64,000 nucleotides of DNA. Source: Amyloporia xantha (lineage: Eukaryota > Basidiomycota > Agaricomycetes > Polyporales > Adustoporiaceae). Numbering within the stretch: position 1 is the stretch's first letter; each line of letters begins with the position of its first letter. Shown in pieces: positions 10,795 to 24,271 of this stretch. The stretch covers positions 1,426,001-1,490,000 of the forward strand of contig JAYKKR010000001.1 in NCBI GenBank assembly GCA_036971615.1, read 5' to 3'. The position numbers were made by a program, and so were the translations under genes. A model generated the notes under the pieces. That model worked only from the letters and a program-made list of their open reading frames with translations. It was not told the DNA's origin and did no database searches.

Positions 10795-13700
10795 ATGCCA
10801 TCCGACTCCGGTTCTGAATCTGCAGTACAATCCTCTCTCGAAATCTCCGAATACGAAACTCAATTTGTCTCACAGGAAGACGACGATGACACCCTCTGGG
10901 AGGTTATCGAAATCCTTGCTGAACGTGGCCAGAGGTACAAGGTGAAATGGGCCGGCAATGACCCTGCCACGGGCAAACCATGGGCACCCAGCTGGGTGGC
11001 AAAAAAGGACTGCACAAACAAGCTCATCCGCGACTGGAAATCAAAGCAGGCTAGGAAGAAGAAGCAGGCGGAACCCAGGAAGTGTGCGTCCAGTTACAGT
11101 TCATGCCCCGGCTTTACTAAAACTGACTATTTCAGCCAAACCTCGAGCGTCAAATGCGACCTCGAAGACATCAAATAGACGGTCCACACTTACTGAATCA
11201 TCCTCTAGCAAAGTCCCTATCTCAATCTCGAACGTTTCTCGTGCCAGCTCCTCCAGAACGCGCCAATCAGCTAAAACGCGATCGGCCTCCTCCCATGAAC
11301 GTTCTGATAGCCCACAAGTCTCTCCGGATGAGGATGGGAAGTCGAATTTTGCTAAACCACCAAAGAAGAAGCGTAAACTGACGACCTCTTCCCTCAACCG
11401 CAATGGTGAAGAGAGGCGCGTCGAAGGAGATGAGACGGGCGAAGATAGTCCCATTACTTCTCCAGTGGCGCATTCGCCACCACCACCACCCACTACCAAA
11501 ATTGGCCCTCCGAAAGTGAAAAGGGGGAAGGGCAGGCCTTCGCGGACCTCAGGAGCGGATAAATCGCCGCCACGCCAAGATGTCATCAAAATCGGCCCTC
11601 CTCGGGGTAAGAAGCGGAAAAGGCGGCCATCAGCTCCCTCCGAAAACACAAGCGTTTCTGGGCATCAGTCAGAAGCATCTGGTTTAGTTGTCAACGCTGC
11701 GCTGAACGCCGAAGGGCGCAAAACTCCTGAAACCGTGAGGAACGAGGACGCTGACAATGGTGATATTGAACCTCATTCGCCATCCAGCTACTGGCAGTTT
11801 ACTTTTGACGCACCGGACATTGAACTGCCCCATCCTTCACCCCATGATGTCTTCAGTCGAGAGGGTATTGTCCCCGAAACGCAGTCTCCCCGCCGCTCCC
11901 CTTCACCTCAGCACATCTCTCAGGAAGTAGACAATCCCTCTTCTCAACATGGTGCTACCCCGCCACGATCACAACAAGCGCAGTCTTTGAGGGCATCCGG
12001 TAGCGATTCTGTCATATCGAGGATGAAACGCCGCGTACCGAATGGCGCCAGCAGCAAATCTGCACAGCGACTACCGGCCTTGCCTTTGGCGCCGCTGACT
12101 GGCGAACGGGAGACCGGTCTACAGGGTGGCTTACGTCAGGACACTGCTGCGACGAAGAGGCCAAAAGCGATGAGGCCCATCCCCACCCTGTCGCCTTCCG
12201 TGTTTCACCCACACCTCCAAGAGCCCGATCCCCCACCTAGCTCGATCGAACAATTTAGCTCCCCTGAGAAAGGCAGCGAACGCGCAGCGCAGCTTGCTAT
12301 TCGTAGAGCCCAGCAGAAGATCAAGGAGAAAGGCAGAGAGGCTGCACCCAGACGAGACGATGACTCCCTGCGAATCCGTGGGCAAAAGCTTGCAGAGGAT
12401 GCCGCCTCCAGTCGACGTAGCAGCAGTCGTCCAGTGCCGGTAGACGAGGACAATGACTGGTTGTTCCGATCGCCTTCTCCACGATCGCCTACTGCGATAG
12501 AGACGGAGCCCACGGAAGTTACCTCAGATCTACCTGATCAGCCCAAATTCTCAACTGGTGCACCGGAGCTGTCTCCCGAGGTCGAAGGAGTTGTCCAGGA
12601 AATGGTGGAGCAATTTGTCGACTATGCGGAAGTCGAGGAGGATGGCAGTGAAGATGTCGACCGATATCAGGTGGAACCTGTGTTGTCATTGGGCCCTGAT
12701 CTTCCCGGTTCTAGGCGCAAGGCTGGCCCACTTCAGGAGGTCAGAAGGAGTCAATTTGAGGTATGAACCTATTCAAGTGTGAGCGTATCTGGGCTGATGT
12801 TTATAAAGCGCCGGGTGAAGAAGCATGCTTCTTCAGACAACCCTTCGCAGTCGTTTGAAGATCTTCCGGCCACTTCATCAACGCAACAGGCCATCGTTGA
12901 CAGTCAGTCTGTGGTACGGTCTCTTTGTACCTTCTCGAGTTTTGCTCCCTAACAATTGATGTAGGAGTATTCTGTCTCACCGATTCAGCTTAAAGAACTG
13001 CAACATGCTCTTGAGGAGAAGGTCGCCGATGTTTCTAAACTCGAACACCAAGTTGCTGAGTTGCAATCTCAAGTCGCAGCGCTGAAAGCTGACAATGCAG
13101 AGCTTTCTGCGAAACATAACGCGTCTGTCTCCAAGTTTGATGACCAAAACCATGCACTGGTCGGCGCGGAGGCGCGTTGTGCGCAGTTGGAGCAACAGAT
13201 GGTCGACTTGCGCCAGGAGCATACACAAGGCAGGTCCGAACTTCAACAGAAATTAGACGAGCAGAACACCGCCCTACAGCACTTGCAGAGCGGGAAAGAG
13301 GCTGCTGAGAAGGAACGAGACATTTTCCGGGAGTACTACGGTAAAGCGTCTGCGCACGCCTCCGAGATTGGAACCGAGAAGGCTGATCTGGAGCGCAAAC
13401 TGAGCGTAGCAACGGGTCAGCTCAAGGAAGGTTTGCCTATGCTGAAAGGTATGTATGAGGAACGGATTCGTAGGATGCAAGAAGAGCTGGAGAAGTCGAA
13501 GGCGCTCTGCAAGGTTCTGATGGACAAGGACGAGAGAACGAACGATGAAGTGCGCCGACGGGCAGCATTAGAACCTCTATTAAGGGAGGAGAATACAAGA
13601 CTGAAGGAGGAGATAGCAGATCTGAAAGTGGATGTCGGAAAGATGGACGTCGCCTTGCGACCCTTCATTCATCATGCTCCAGATGAAGGGCCGAGCGGGC

Positions 13701-14089
13701 AATCGGCACGCGATGATTCAGATGGCTCCTTTGAGCTGACCAATTCCGTGCATTCTCAGGAGGATCTCACCACTTCTGATTTAGTCAGCGATCCACTGCA
13801 AGCAGCGATTGAACCACTGGAACCTACAACGGTACGAGGAGGTTCTGCTTCATCCACAACATCTCAACAATTAGAGCCAGCTCAACAACGACCAGTTGAA
13901 GAGCGCAGTAACTCGTATGTTTTCGCGTGTCAGCACGTTACTGATACCATAATGTGTTACGCACGATTTGACACGGCGGAGGTACGTGTATGAACGCCCT
14001 TTACTAGACATGATATTAATCTTGGCCCACAGGAAGTAGTGCACCATGCGTGTGATGTACATTACTCAAAGTTACAGCAATTTATGTGA
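10795..14089 (+). CDS. Chromodomain protein with twin AT-hook-like motifs, coiled coil and C2H2-like finger
   Basis: About 1,030 residues. A chromodomain lies near the N-terminus (about residues 34-85: LWEVIEILAERGQRYKVKW, then GKPWAPSWV), a fold that usually reads methylated histone lysines. A long disordered, Ser/Pro-rich region follows. It holds two copies of a basic motif, KIGPPKVKRGKGRPSR and KIGPPRGKKRKRRPSA, which resemble AT-hooks. Exons 12,980-13,680 encode a long coiled coil (KELQHALEEKVADVSKLEHQ and onwards). The last two exons give CQHVTDTIMC and FDTAEEVVHHACDVH, spacing C-x8-C-x12-H-x4-H, a plausible atypical C2H2 finger. Introns read as GT-AG: 11084-11135, one after 12760, one after 12914 and one after 13980. 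Function is unknown; a nuclear chromatin role is inferred from the domains. The start at 10795 is the first ATG before the chromodomain. Confidence 0.8.
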
Positions 14090-14226
14090 AACGGTCTTGA
14101 TCATACAATGCTGCTCCAATCTGTATTAGTTGGTCGTCTACTCATGTCGTACAGGGGACGTCTCGGTTAGATAGCGTACAAACTACGGAGATTCTTGTAA
14201 TGCATACTTATTTTCATCCCCTTGCC

Positions 14227-16541
14227 CTACGCGGCTGTGATGGTTGAGATATCCGTCCCACATACATTCTTGTGCTCCTTCCAGTGGCGCTTCTGACATT
14301 CAGAATCGCAATACCTGAGCAGAATGAACTGATCAGAGTTACGTCAAGACCTGCCGACAGGATCACTTACTGAACTGTCCCACATCTGGCACATTTCTTT
14401 ATCACTGCGCTGGGTCGGCGACACCAGGTACATTGCAGGAGAGCTACCCTTTCGTCCGAAAACAGACTCCAAGCCGAACTATCGCTCTTCTCCGCACTCT
14501 CATCGTGCACTTCACTGAGTTGGTCTTCAAATTTCTGGAGCCAGCTTGTCAATCCTGCATCTTCGTCGCAGGGCGGAGCAGGAAGGGTGAGGGTGCAATT
14601 TTCATGGAGGCATAGGATGGCTTGAATGTGATCGAGAGTGGGACCCCATTCTTTGAGAGCCTCAGACATACGGCTAACGATGGTTTGTCTTGTGCGATTG
14701 ATGTAGGGGAGTGTGTTCAAGGGAGACTGAAGGCAACTCATGAACCTTCCGTTCAGCTCAATCTCCGCGAGAGCACGCTATCATTGATTGTCAGCTCCAG
14801 TAATGTTAGCAAAGATAGCGTCGAACCTTTATTTCCGGAGAGGTTAAATCGATGTTTGGACCTCGAATGGTCAATGCCGTTATGATATATATACTGAGGT
14901 CTCGCTGTCGGTCCACCGAATCTACATTGGATATCTCTATCAATTTCTTTGCATCTGCATATGCACCGACGAGGAGTCCGACGCGTTCGTTTTTGTCCCT
15001 GGTAGAGTCATCACTGACAGCTAGGTGCAAGGCGGAATCAACGGCAAGGCGTAGCAGCTCCGCGCACGCGTCCAAGAGGGCATATCCTGACACTTGAGGC
15101 CTTTCTTCGCTGCTCGTAGTCTTTCTGATGTGTCTGCTTCAACCGCGACGGCGTAATGGAAGAATCCAGACTCGGAATTACGGTCCATAGCATCCTGTGC
15201 ATGCTTTATAGCCTGCTTGAAGTCCTTGGCGGCGAGATACTTCCATTCTAGGACGTCTGCCAAATACAAGTCTGCCGGAGTATGCTCAGCACAAGACCTC
15301 AGGGCAGAGGCACATTGAATAAGCAATCCATGTCCCGTAGAGTCGGTGTTCTCCCGTGTAGGTCGCCCACAACATTTGCACAGTACTTCTGGAGTTGAAT
15401 ATTGCGAAGATAGTATCTCTGAAGCCAAACCTCGTCCAAGTTGAAGTAGGTCGGGGTTGAGGGTGTGCTGCATATGGAGAGCTAGGTATTTTTCGTTGGA
15501 GTTTCTCGTCATGAGTATGTCGGAGTACTCTGCACCACGCTTATCAAGTATCCGTGCTAAGTCCGGTGGGAGAGGGCGAGTCTTCAAAAGGGTGACCATG
15601 ACAAAAGGAGAGATACCCGTTCTGTCTTCGTCTTGTGACAAGGATATTTGGAAAAGGCAGTGAAGAGCAGTGACGCGCTGTCGAAAATCGGCGCTGCGCA
15701 GCAAAGCGATGAAAAAGGTGGTCATGGAAGGGATGGCTCGACACTTCTCCGTACATTCGAGGACAGTCTGGCGAAGCAGCCCCAGAGCGTGACTGAACAT
15801 GAAGTCTGAAAATACCGGGTTGCGCAGGGAATCTAGGACAGCCGTGGCCATAGCAGGCATATCGAAGTGGGATTTCGCACCACTATGGAACACTGAATGA
15901 GAGAATATGGATGTGACCATAGATGATACAATGGTGTCGTCTGGGTGTTGCTTCAAAAGTTTGGTCAAGATAGCTACGTGTTTGAGGATGTTGTTACGAT
16001 ATCTCTTTCCGGTGTGGAGTGGATATGGCGTTCATCGTACGCAACGCTAGATGACGCGTCTCCGAAAATTCGAGCAGAGACATTATGCGGTCGAGAAAAC
16101 CTACGCCAAGATTAGAAGAGGTACCGACAACATGAGGGGAAGAACAGGATGTACCAGCTTCAATCATTTTGTCTTGGAGAATGGTATCGACCATACACAT
16201 TTTGGTAAAAATAGACAAGACGCCACCCAACACCTTGACGTTACCGTATCGCTTTGCGTATTTGAAGGCCTGGTTTAAGCGATCTTCGATCACGGGGAGA
16301 TCATTGTGGACCTTCTTCAAACCACTGCGAGTGGTGAGATCTGCATGGTCATGATAAACCAAATTACCGCAATGATGGACCTTATCAGCTCACTAGGAAG
16401 GTCCAGGGAGACGCAAAGTTGATCTGCGATGTCCACCCAGTCGTCATTCCACTCGTCCATGAAGATTTTGACCAAGGAAGCCGGAGGCCGCTTGGCCTTG
16501 TATTTTTTTGACTGTTTGCTGCCTTTTGGAATGTCCGACAT
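14227..16541 (-). CDS. MYND-type zinc-finger protein with helical N-terminal region
   Basis: The C-terminus is a complete MYND finger: CTWCRRPSAVIKKCARCGTVQ is spliced across an intron near 14340 to YCDSECQKRHWKEHKNVC, giving the full set of Cys/His ligands. MYND fingers usually bind short proline-rich peptides. The remaining 650 or so residues are helical and Leu-rich, of the type found in large basidiomycete families with no known function. The start is the ATG at 16541 (MSDIPKGSKQSKKYKAKRPP). Two frame changes occur inside. One near 16,010 can be explained by a 67-nt GT-AG intron at 16040-15974. The other, near 15,097 (KKGLKCQDMPSW against YALLDACAELLRL), I could not resolve by splicing. 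The gene could be intact with an unseen intron, carry a sequencing error, or be decaying. Confidence 0.7.
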
Positions 16542-16925
16542 TTTCAAAAAAATGTTCAAGAGCAGATTTGAGAGACAGCTTCGGCTGCTAATTGGCTATT
16601 TGCTGTCCTCAGACGTCACGCCCGGACGAAGAGACACCAATACTCACATTTGAGCGGCGGGCGATGGGCGCTGTTCTGAGCAAGGAAAAGAATGATGGCT
16701 CAACTAATTTATAGGTATCGCAAGAGGTATTGGAATGCTAAAGAGCGATAGATAAAGCAGGGAGATGGACTGAGGTCGGGCAAAGCAGTAGGCAAATGCC
16801 AAGCTTTGCACGATCGACGGGATCACGTGCCCGCGTCGCGTCTAATTACGCGTCGCGATCGTCGCAGATTGCAGATGTGCCGTAACAAACCGTGTCATTA
16901 CACTCTATTTCTAAGAGAAATGCTA
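16542..16925. other. Intergenic: MYND-gene promoter and TatD 3' end
   Basis: This 384-bp stretch lies upstream of the MYND gene and downstream of the TatD gene. It holds an E-box of Cbf1/USF type, ATCACGTG (16822-16829), and an ACGCGT at 16848-16853. No coding sequence is seen. Confidence 0.4.
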
Positions 16926-18378
16926 CTATCTCGTCAATTCCCGTAGCCCGAATAATTCAACTGTGTTTTTCCATGCTTTCTCAGTCACTTTCTCAAACGG
17001 CACACCTTCGTTCAGTTTGTGGATCACCCAAGCAACACCACCGACCGCGGTAGGTTCATTGCGACCCTTGACTGGTTTGCCGTAGACAAAAGCCTCTGGT
17101 TTCGTCTCCCGGAGGAAAATATCGAGACTGTAAGGATGGCGGGAGAGATGATAGGTGTGATTTTGACGCGTGGGTAGAGGTCAGAGAGCACCACGGCGCA
17201 TCTATCAAAAGCAAGCAAGCTAAAGGAGCAGCTGGACTATGAGCAATAGTACACAGACCTGTCTCGAACATGATCTTCTCGGGACGAATTGCCTTTGCTG
17301 CTGCAAGATTATCTGCCGTTTTGAGCGAACAACCGTTCACCCTGAGTATGAAATGGTCAGACCGAGGTCAAGGTGTAATATATGAAAATACCCTATGTGA
17401 AAGCCCATATCCATCTCAAAGCGTCTGGTATCAGCCATGCTGCACATGCTAATAGATGAAGGCCACTCACAAGCTCTACGACCTCTTCCACTGATCCGGT
17501 GAAGCTATGCACGACTCCACCATTTGCACCGACCGCTCTACCGCCATTTTCGCCGAAGCCCTCCTCGCGGAGAATTTTTACGAAGTCAGCGCGCGCTGCA
17601 CGAGAATGGAGGAACAGGGGTAAGTGATATTTTTTGGCAAGAGCCAGTTGTGACCCTACAGACTCAGCGTAAATGACGCCGTATGACAGGCATCGAAGAG
17701 AGCACTTACGGAAGTGACGTCTCTGTACGTCTGGAGAGGCGAACTGCGTGCGATCATAGTCTTAGAAACGGCACATCAATACCATACAGCAAACGTAATA
17801 CAGTACTCCATACTCACCCAATCCACATTCTCCTATAGCAACCACTCTTCCTTTCCCCTCCAAATTTGCGGCAATGAGACCATCGAGTGCTGCAAGATAC
17901 GCTTCAGGTCCACCTTTGAACGAGTCAAACTGCCCCGAGCGCGTTGGATGACAGCCAACTGTAGCGTAGAAGTTATGTTGTTTTGCGAGCTCCAATGCTT
18001 CCTTCGATTCGTGCAAACTGCCGCCAGTGAGAATCATGGATTTTACCCCAGCTGCCCGAGATCGTTCCAGCATCGCCTCGAGGTCGTCTTTGATGGCGTA
18101 AGATGAGTGGAAAAATAATACAGAAATACAGAGAGTACTGACCATCATGTTTCTGTCTCCCATGGTGATACCCTCTGAAGACGGGATCGGTGAGATTGAC
18201 TAGACGGTTTGTGCCTTGAGGGACCACGCAGAATCTAACGACAGAATTGACTCACCAGCGATATCTATCCCAACTTTGGTACCTTAGTAGAAGGATCAGA
18301 GAACACTGACTACAGACCGATGAATCTAAAGTTCCCGTTCACCTCTGCAGGTCTAGCAGCGACAACCGTAACAGGCAT
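16926..18378 (-). CDS. TatD-family metal-dependent deoxyribonuclease (TATDN1-like)
   Basis: TatD enzymes are TIM-barrel, metal-dependent DNases with 3'-5' exonuclease activity, linked to DNA repair and apoptosis. Conserved blocks follow in order: AVNLTDPVFRG near the N-terminus, GVKSMILTGGSL, FYATVGCHPTRSGQF (metal-binding His), VVAIGECGLDYDR (metal-binding Glu), PLFLHSRAA (His), GVVHSFTGS, GVNGCSLKT, then FETDAPWCSL (Asp) and KGRNEP near the C-terminus. The start at 18378 (MPVTVVAARPAEV) gives a short N-terminus typical of the family; an in-frame ATG at 18555 would add about 59 residues resembling a mitochondrial presequence. Between THASKSHLSSLPPSLQSRYFPP and TKPEAFVYGKPVKGRNEP the frame changes (about 17,120); see findings. 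At least six short introns are present. Confidence 0.85.
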
Positions 18379-18981
18379 ATTCTGCGACGAATCGTTTCCC
18401 GAAGCGACGGCGCGTTTAAAGACAGATTCGCGGGCTCCTTGCAGTATTCCAAGTTTCCGATATATTGAGCAGAGAGCGACGGTCGATAGATGAGGATATA
18501 TTCTGGATGTACAGTGCAGGTGAGCTCGAAGATGAATGTGGCTCACAGTGATCATGGAGTCAGGAACCCATGGGCGTCTTCCCCGCGATCGCCGACCTCA
18601 TCTGTTCCTGTTCCCCACCGCGCCACCTAAACGTTATAACCTTGAATGCCGGCTGTCTCATTGGCAGTTCGTCGTTGCAATTCAATCTCTCAAATCATGT
18701 TATACTGTTGCACCTACGTACGCCACTGGCTTCAAAATTCTGGTGCATCCTGTTTCGGGCAAATACCGCTGGGCGGAACCATATCACATGAGAAATGGTC
18801 TTGGGCAGCGCCCACGCTGTTTGGGAGCAGTCAGGCGGTTCTCATAGCTCCCATCTAGCTACGCGTCCGGTCCTGGATTCTTCCGTCTCACGGTCTCCTA
18901 ATTGCACATAAGGCCCGCTCGCAAACTCCTTGGGTGGCCTTTCTTGTGCAACACTCCTCTGTTCAAGCATCCCACTTCGTG
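18379..18981. other. Divergent intergenic region between TatD and thiolase
   Basis: This 603-bp region must contain the promoters of both genes. Plus-strand frames here have no recognisable domains and are not connected to the thiolase by splicing. An ACGCGT occurs near 18860. Nothing else stands out. Confidence 0.4.
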
Positions 18982-20583
<1,602 letters not shown>

Positions 20584-21038
20584 AGATCAGGATGTGTAAT
20601 GGGTTGCGGCATTGCTGGACCGCCGTGTCGTGGATGTCGTTTTAGGAGATTTTGGCTCTATGTTAGTGGTCACACGGAGAAGAGTCTTTTTGCATCCGCA
20701 GGATTCTTTGTGAAGTCATTTGTGATGGTGTGCGCGCGTTGCTGGGCTGCCTCGCCGAGGAAGTGAGTGTGGCTGCATGAGACCCTCATGCCGATCTCGG
20801 ACCAGCTCGTGCTAAGAAAGTGGCCGAGCGCGATGGAGGCCAAAAATAAGACACAGAGGCGTGACCTTGCCGGGAGATGCCGGTACTCGGTGTCAAGGAC
20901 CGCGTCCGAACTTATACCGTAACTATTCTCTTCCAGTGTCCGCCCGCCCAACGCCCGTCTGCCCTTCTCGTTCTCCCCCCGTTCTAGCAGTCCGACTGCT
21001 CGTCCCTCCTTTGGCTTCCCTTCTCCAGGCCCAGTGCC
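20584..21038. other. Intergenic: thiolase 3' end and promoter of the lyase gene
   Basis: The last 150 bases before 21039 are strongly pyrimidine-rich (repeated cgcccg, ctccc, tctcc), a usual leader for well-expressed basidiomycete genes. The long minus-strand frame that crosses this region is compositional. No other feature is seen. Confidence 0.4.
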
Positions 21039-23600
21039 ATGTCGTACGGCTATTCTAGCACTCACAGTGCTCAGCATCTCCAGCCAGCAACCCCGGCTTC
21101 GTATCCTTCTCCCTACGGCTCGGGCGACCCGTATTATAATGAATCCTCCGGCTTTATTGCCCCTCCCCAGGGCCCTCCGAAGAAGGGTATCAGCAAATGG
21201 ATCAAGATCGGTATTCCTGTACTCATAGCTGTTATCATCGCCGCCGTCTTGGGCGGTGTCCTGGGTAGCCGATCCCACCACAATTCCTCGGCGGCTTCTG
21301 CAGCAGCAGCTCAGGCTTCTCCTACCGGTGCAGCAGCCGCCAGCCAGGCTGCCAGTATCAAGCAGAATATTGGCGTTTTTGCCACCGGGACGGACAGTTT
21401 GTATATGCTCCCCATATACCCCTCTACTGTGAGTTTCCCGCTCGATCGGAGATTATTCGGCGTCCCGCTCATTGCATGCAGACCAATACAGCTGCCTTCA
21501 CCAAACCAACTTTCGAACCTCAAGCAAACGACGTTAGCTGGCCCACAGACCCCTTTCAACCTTCTAACCCTTCCCCGACTAATGTTCGCCCTGACCGCCC
21601 CCGCATCATTGCACCTTCATACAAGTGGCAGGCTCTGCCTCAGCTCATTCAGACAGAGCCTTATCTCAAGTTCTGGAACGATACCATCTTCGGAAACGCC
21701 ACCGTATACTACAATGAGCCTGTCGTAGCCTACTACCTGGATTCCGGCAACGGTATTCTTGATATCGCTCGGCAGATCAAGATGAGAATCAAGGCGTTCT
21801 CGTACGTGTACCGTATGACCAATGACACCAAGTGGGTGGACAGAGCATTCAAAGAACTTCAAGTGAGTTCGATGGGCCCTCGGATTCTTGCCCCAGTTCT
21901 GACATGTTCCCATCTTAGAACGCCGCCGGTAACGGCACTAACTCGTTCGGTCCTAATACTTCCGAGAGATGGAACCCTACCCATTTCCTTGACACGGCGG
22001 AGATGGTAGCGGCATTCGCTATTGCTTATGATTGGATGTATGATGCATGGACCCCAACGCAGAAGGAACAGATCGTGTGGACTATGTCCTACTACGGCCT
22101 CGAGAACGGCGTCATCGGTTACAGCAACAGCAATGGGTTGTATTATGGGTGGTGGACAGAGGAGACCCAGGGTAACTGGAATTGTGTCTGCAATGGTGGT
22201 CTTACCATGGGTGCTTTGGCTATCCTTGGCGACGACAATACCGGTGTTGCAGAGCAAGTTCTCAACCTCACTATTCCCAACGCCATCATAAACTGTGCGC
22301 AAGGTGTGTCTTCCGACGGGACGTGGTCGGAAACACCGAACTATTGGTACTTTGGTGTCACTGGTAACGCGGAGATGATATCGTCTCTCCTCACTGCCAC
22401 TGGTTCCGACTACGACCTTTTGACGACCAACCCTGGCTTTGAATATACGGGTAAATTCCACATGCACGTCACCGGTCCGGGATCCATGTTCGAGTGGGGT
22501 GACAACGGTGTTAACCTTTACTCGAGCACTGCCAACCCTCTGCTGTTCTATGGCGAGCAGTATAACCACCCCGAGTACATGCTGTTCCAGCGTGACCAGC
22601 ACGACGCCGCCTCGGATCCTTGGAGTATGTTCTGGTACAATCCGGCTGTCTCTGGCGCGTTCTGGGACGGTCTGCCGTTGGATGGCTTCTTCGATAACCA
22701 TACCGACGCGTGGGGTTCGATGCGAAGCAGCTGGACAGACGAAAACGCGCTGTTTGTCGGTATCAAAGCCGGCACGCTTCAAGGTCACCAGACGCACAAT
22801 GACCTCGACTGCGGTGACTTCGTGTTGGACGCGCTTGGCACGCGTTGGGCCGGAGAGCTCGGTGATGAGAACTATCTCGACACGGGCTACTTCAGCAACG
22901 ACACGCAGGAGAGTGACCGGTGGCTGTATTACCGCAAGCGTACCGAGGGTCAGAACACGATCTTGGTGAACGCGCAGAATCAGCTTGTCACTGCGCAACC
23001 CACGATTGAGTACGGGACCGATAATGTCACTCAGGGGTCGAGCACGGTTTTCGACGTTCCCAGCGGCTCGACAGCATACTTCACTGCGGATCTCGCGAGT
23101 GCATACGAAAACGTGTAAGTCTCACTTGTGTTGTTCAGCTCATACACATGCTCATCTATTGGTGCAGGACCTCATTCCATCGTGGCATGCGCATGATCAA
23201 CAGCAGAAAGCAGATACTTCTCCAGGACGACATCACCGCCACTGCGTCGATCATGTGGCGGATGCACACGAACGCAACCGTCACGATTAACTCGGCCGGG
23301 AATGGCGCCACCCTGCAGATCGGCAACGAGAAGCTTGAGCTGTTGGTCCTGAGCCCTTCGAGCGGTTACACGATTACGACAGGACCTGCACAGCCATTGC
23401 CTTCAGACCCCCCTCTTCCTGCTGGCCAGACGGATCTGCCGAACACTGGAGTGACGGTGATCATGATCAACCTGGACCCCGGCACCTACAGTTTGCAGGT
23501 GTTGTTCAATCCACAGTGGGACGGCATGTCATCGAGCGACTTTGTGACACCACCGAGTGTCCCGGTCACTCAGTGGTCGCTGACGAGCCACAACACCTGA
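21039..23600 (+). CDS. Type II membrane-anchored heparinase II/III-like polysaccharide lyase
   Basis: The first 50 residues are polar and cytosolic in type; a single membrane span follows (about residues 55-78, around GIPVLIAVIIAAVLGGVLG), then an Ala/Ser-rich stalk and a large extracellular domain of about 700 residues with several N-glycosylation sequons. The signature GHQTHNDLDCGDFVLDALG followed by RWAGELGDENYLDTGYF matches the C-terminal beta-sheet domain of heparinase II/III-like lyases; an alpha-toroid-like region precedes it (WMYDAWTPTQKEQIVW, NWNCVCNGGLTMGALAI). Four exons are seen (introns after 21428, 21862 and 23116). Substrate cannot be told from sequence; an acidic polysaccharide of the fungal wall or environment is a reasonable guess. 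No secretory signal precedes the span, so it should be anchored with the catalytic part outside. Confidence 0.8.
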
Positions 23601-24271
23601 TGGACGGGCTGTTATTTTTTTTCACACATATACGGATTTTTGTCAGGACCATTCAGTACTTGGTTTCGAGTGTCCTTATTGTAGTGGATATTTCTTTACT
23701 GGCTCGGTTTGTTCCTTATATACATCCTACCTGCGCTCCCTCACACGGACATGGTGCGTGCGCCGAGTAGTATAGCATACGGGAATGTGCGGCTGGCAGA
23801 CAGTCGATAGACATGTCAACCGCCATTAGGGCGTCTAGCGGTAGACAGCCTGAATTGATGAGAGTGTTTGGTCCGAATTTGTTTGGTTGCGAGGGAGAGC
23901 GTACAACGCAACCGCCAGTGGCCGCTTTGTTCTTCCTTCCGCCGTCTGTCGAACAGTCCTCGCCCAACGACGGCCGTGTCCTCCCTTATCTCACTCATTT
24001 CACCCCCACTCCTTCATCTTCCCAAGGCCCGTCAATCGCCCTGCCCCGAGGCGTAAAGTACGTTCAATCTTCTACAGCTTTTCCCAGCCTCTGCCTTCAT
24101 CTCCCATCCGTCCTTTCTCTCACTGGCTGGTCCTTGTTTCCCTACTCTTCCTGCTCCTGGCGTTGCTACTTTTGCCGTGCATTCGTTTTCATTAACGCGC
24201 CGAGGCTGACACTCGCTCTGCTAGCCACCGCACTCCCGTTCACGCGTCGCTCGGCCAGGAATCAGTACAAT
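23601..24271. other. Intergenic region upstream of the Ser-rich membrane protein
   Basis: This 671-bp region holds the lyase 3' UTR and a long CT-rich leader from about 23,920 to 24,270. Plus-strand frames in it are low-complexity and lack domains. I see no gene. Confidence 0.4.

Noticed and set aside
11101..11649. 182-codon minus-strand frame
   Set aside because: Antisense to the disordered part of the chromodomain protein; no domain.
20670..21281. 203-codon minus-strand frame
   Set aside because: Overlaps the promoter and start of the lyase gene on the other strand; no domain or splice context.
21859..22998. 379-codon minus-strand frame
   Set aside because: It lies wholly antisense to the well-supported lyase exons and has no domain; it is a shadow of C-ending codons on the other strand.
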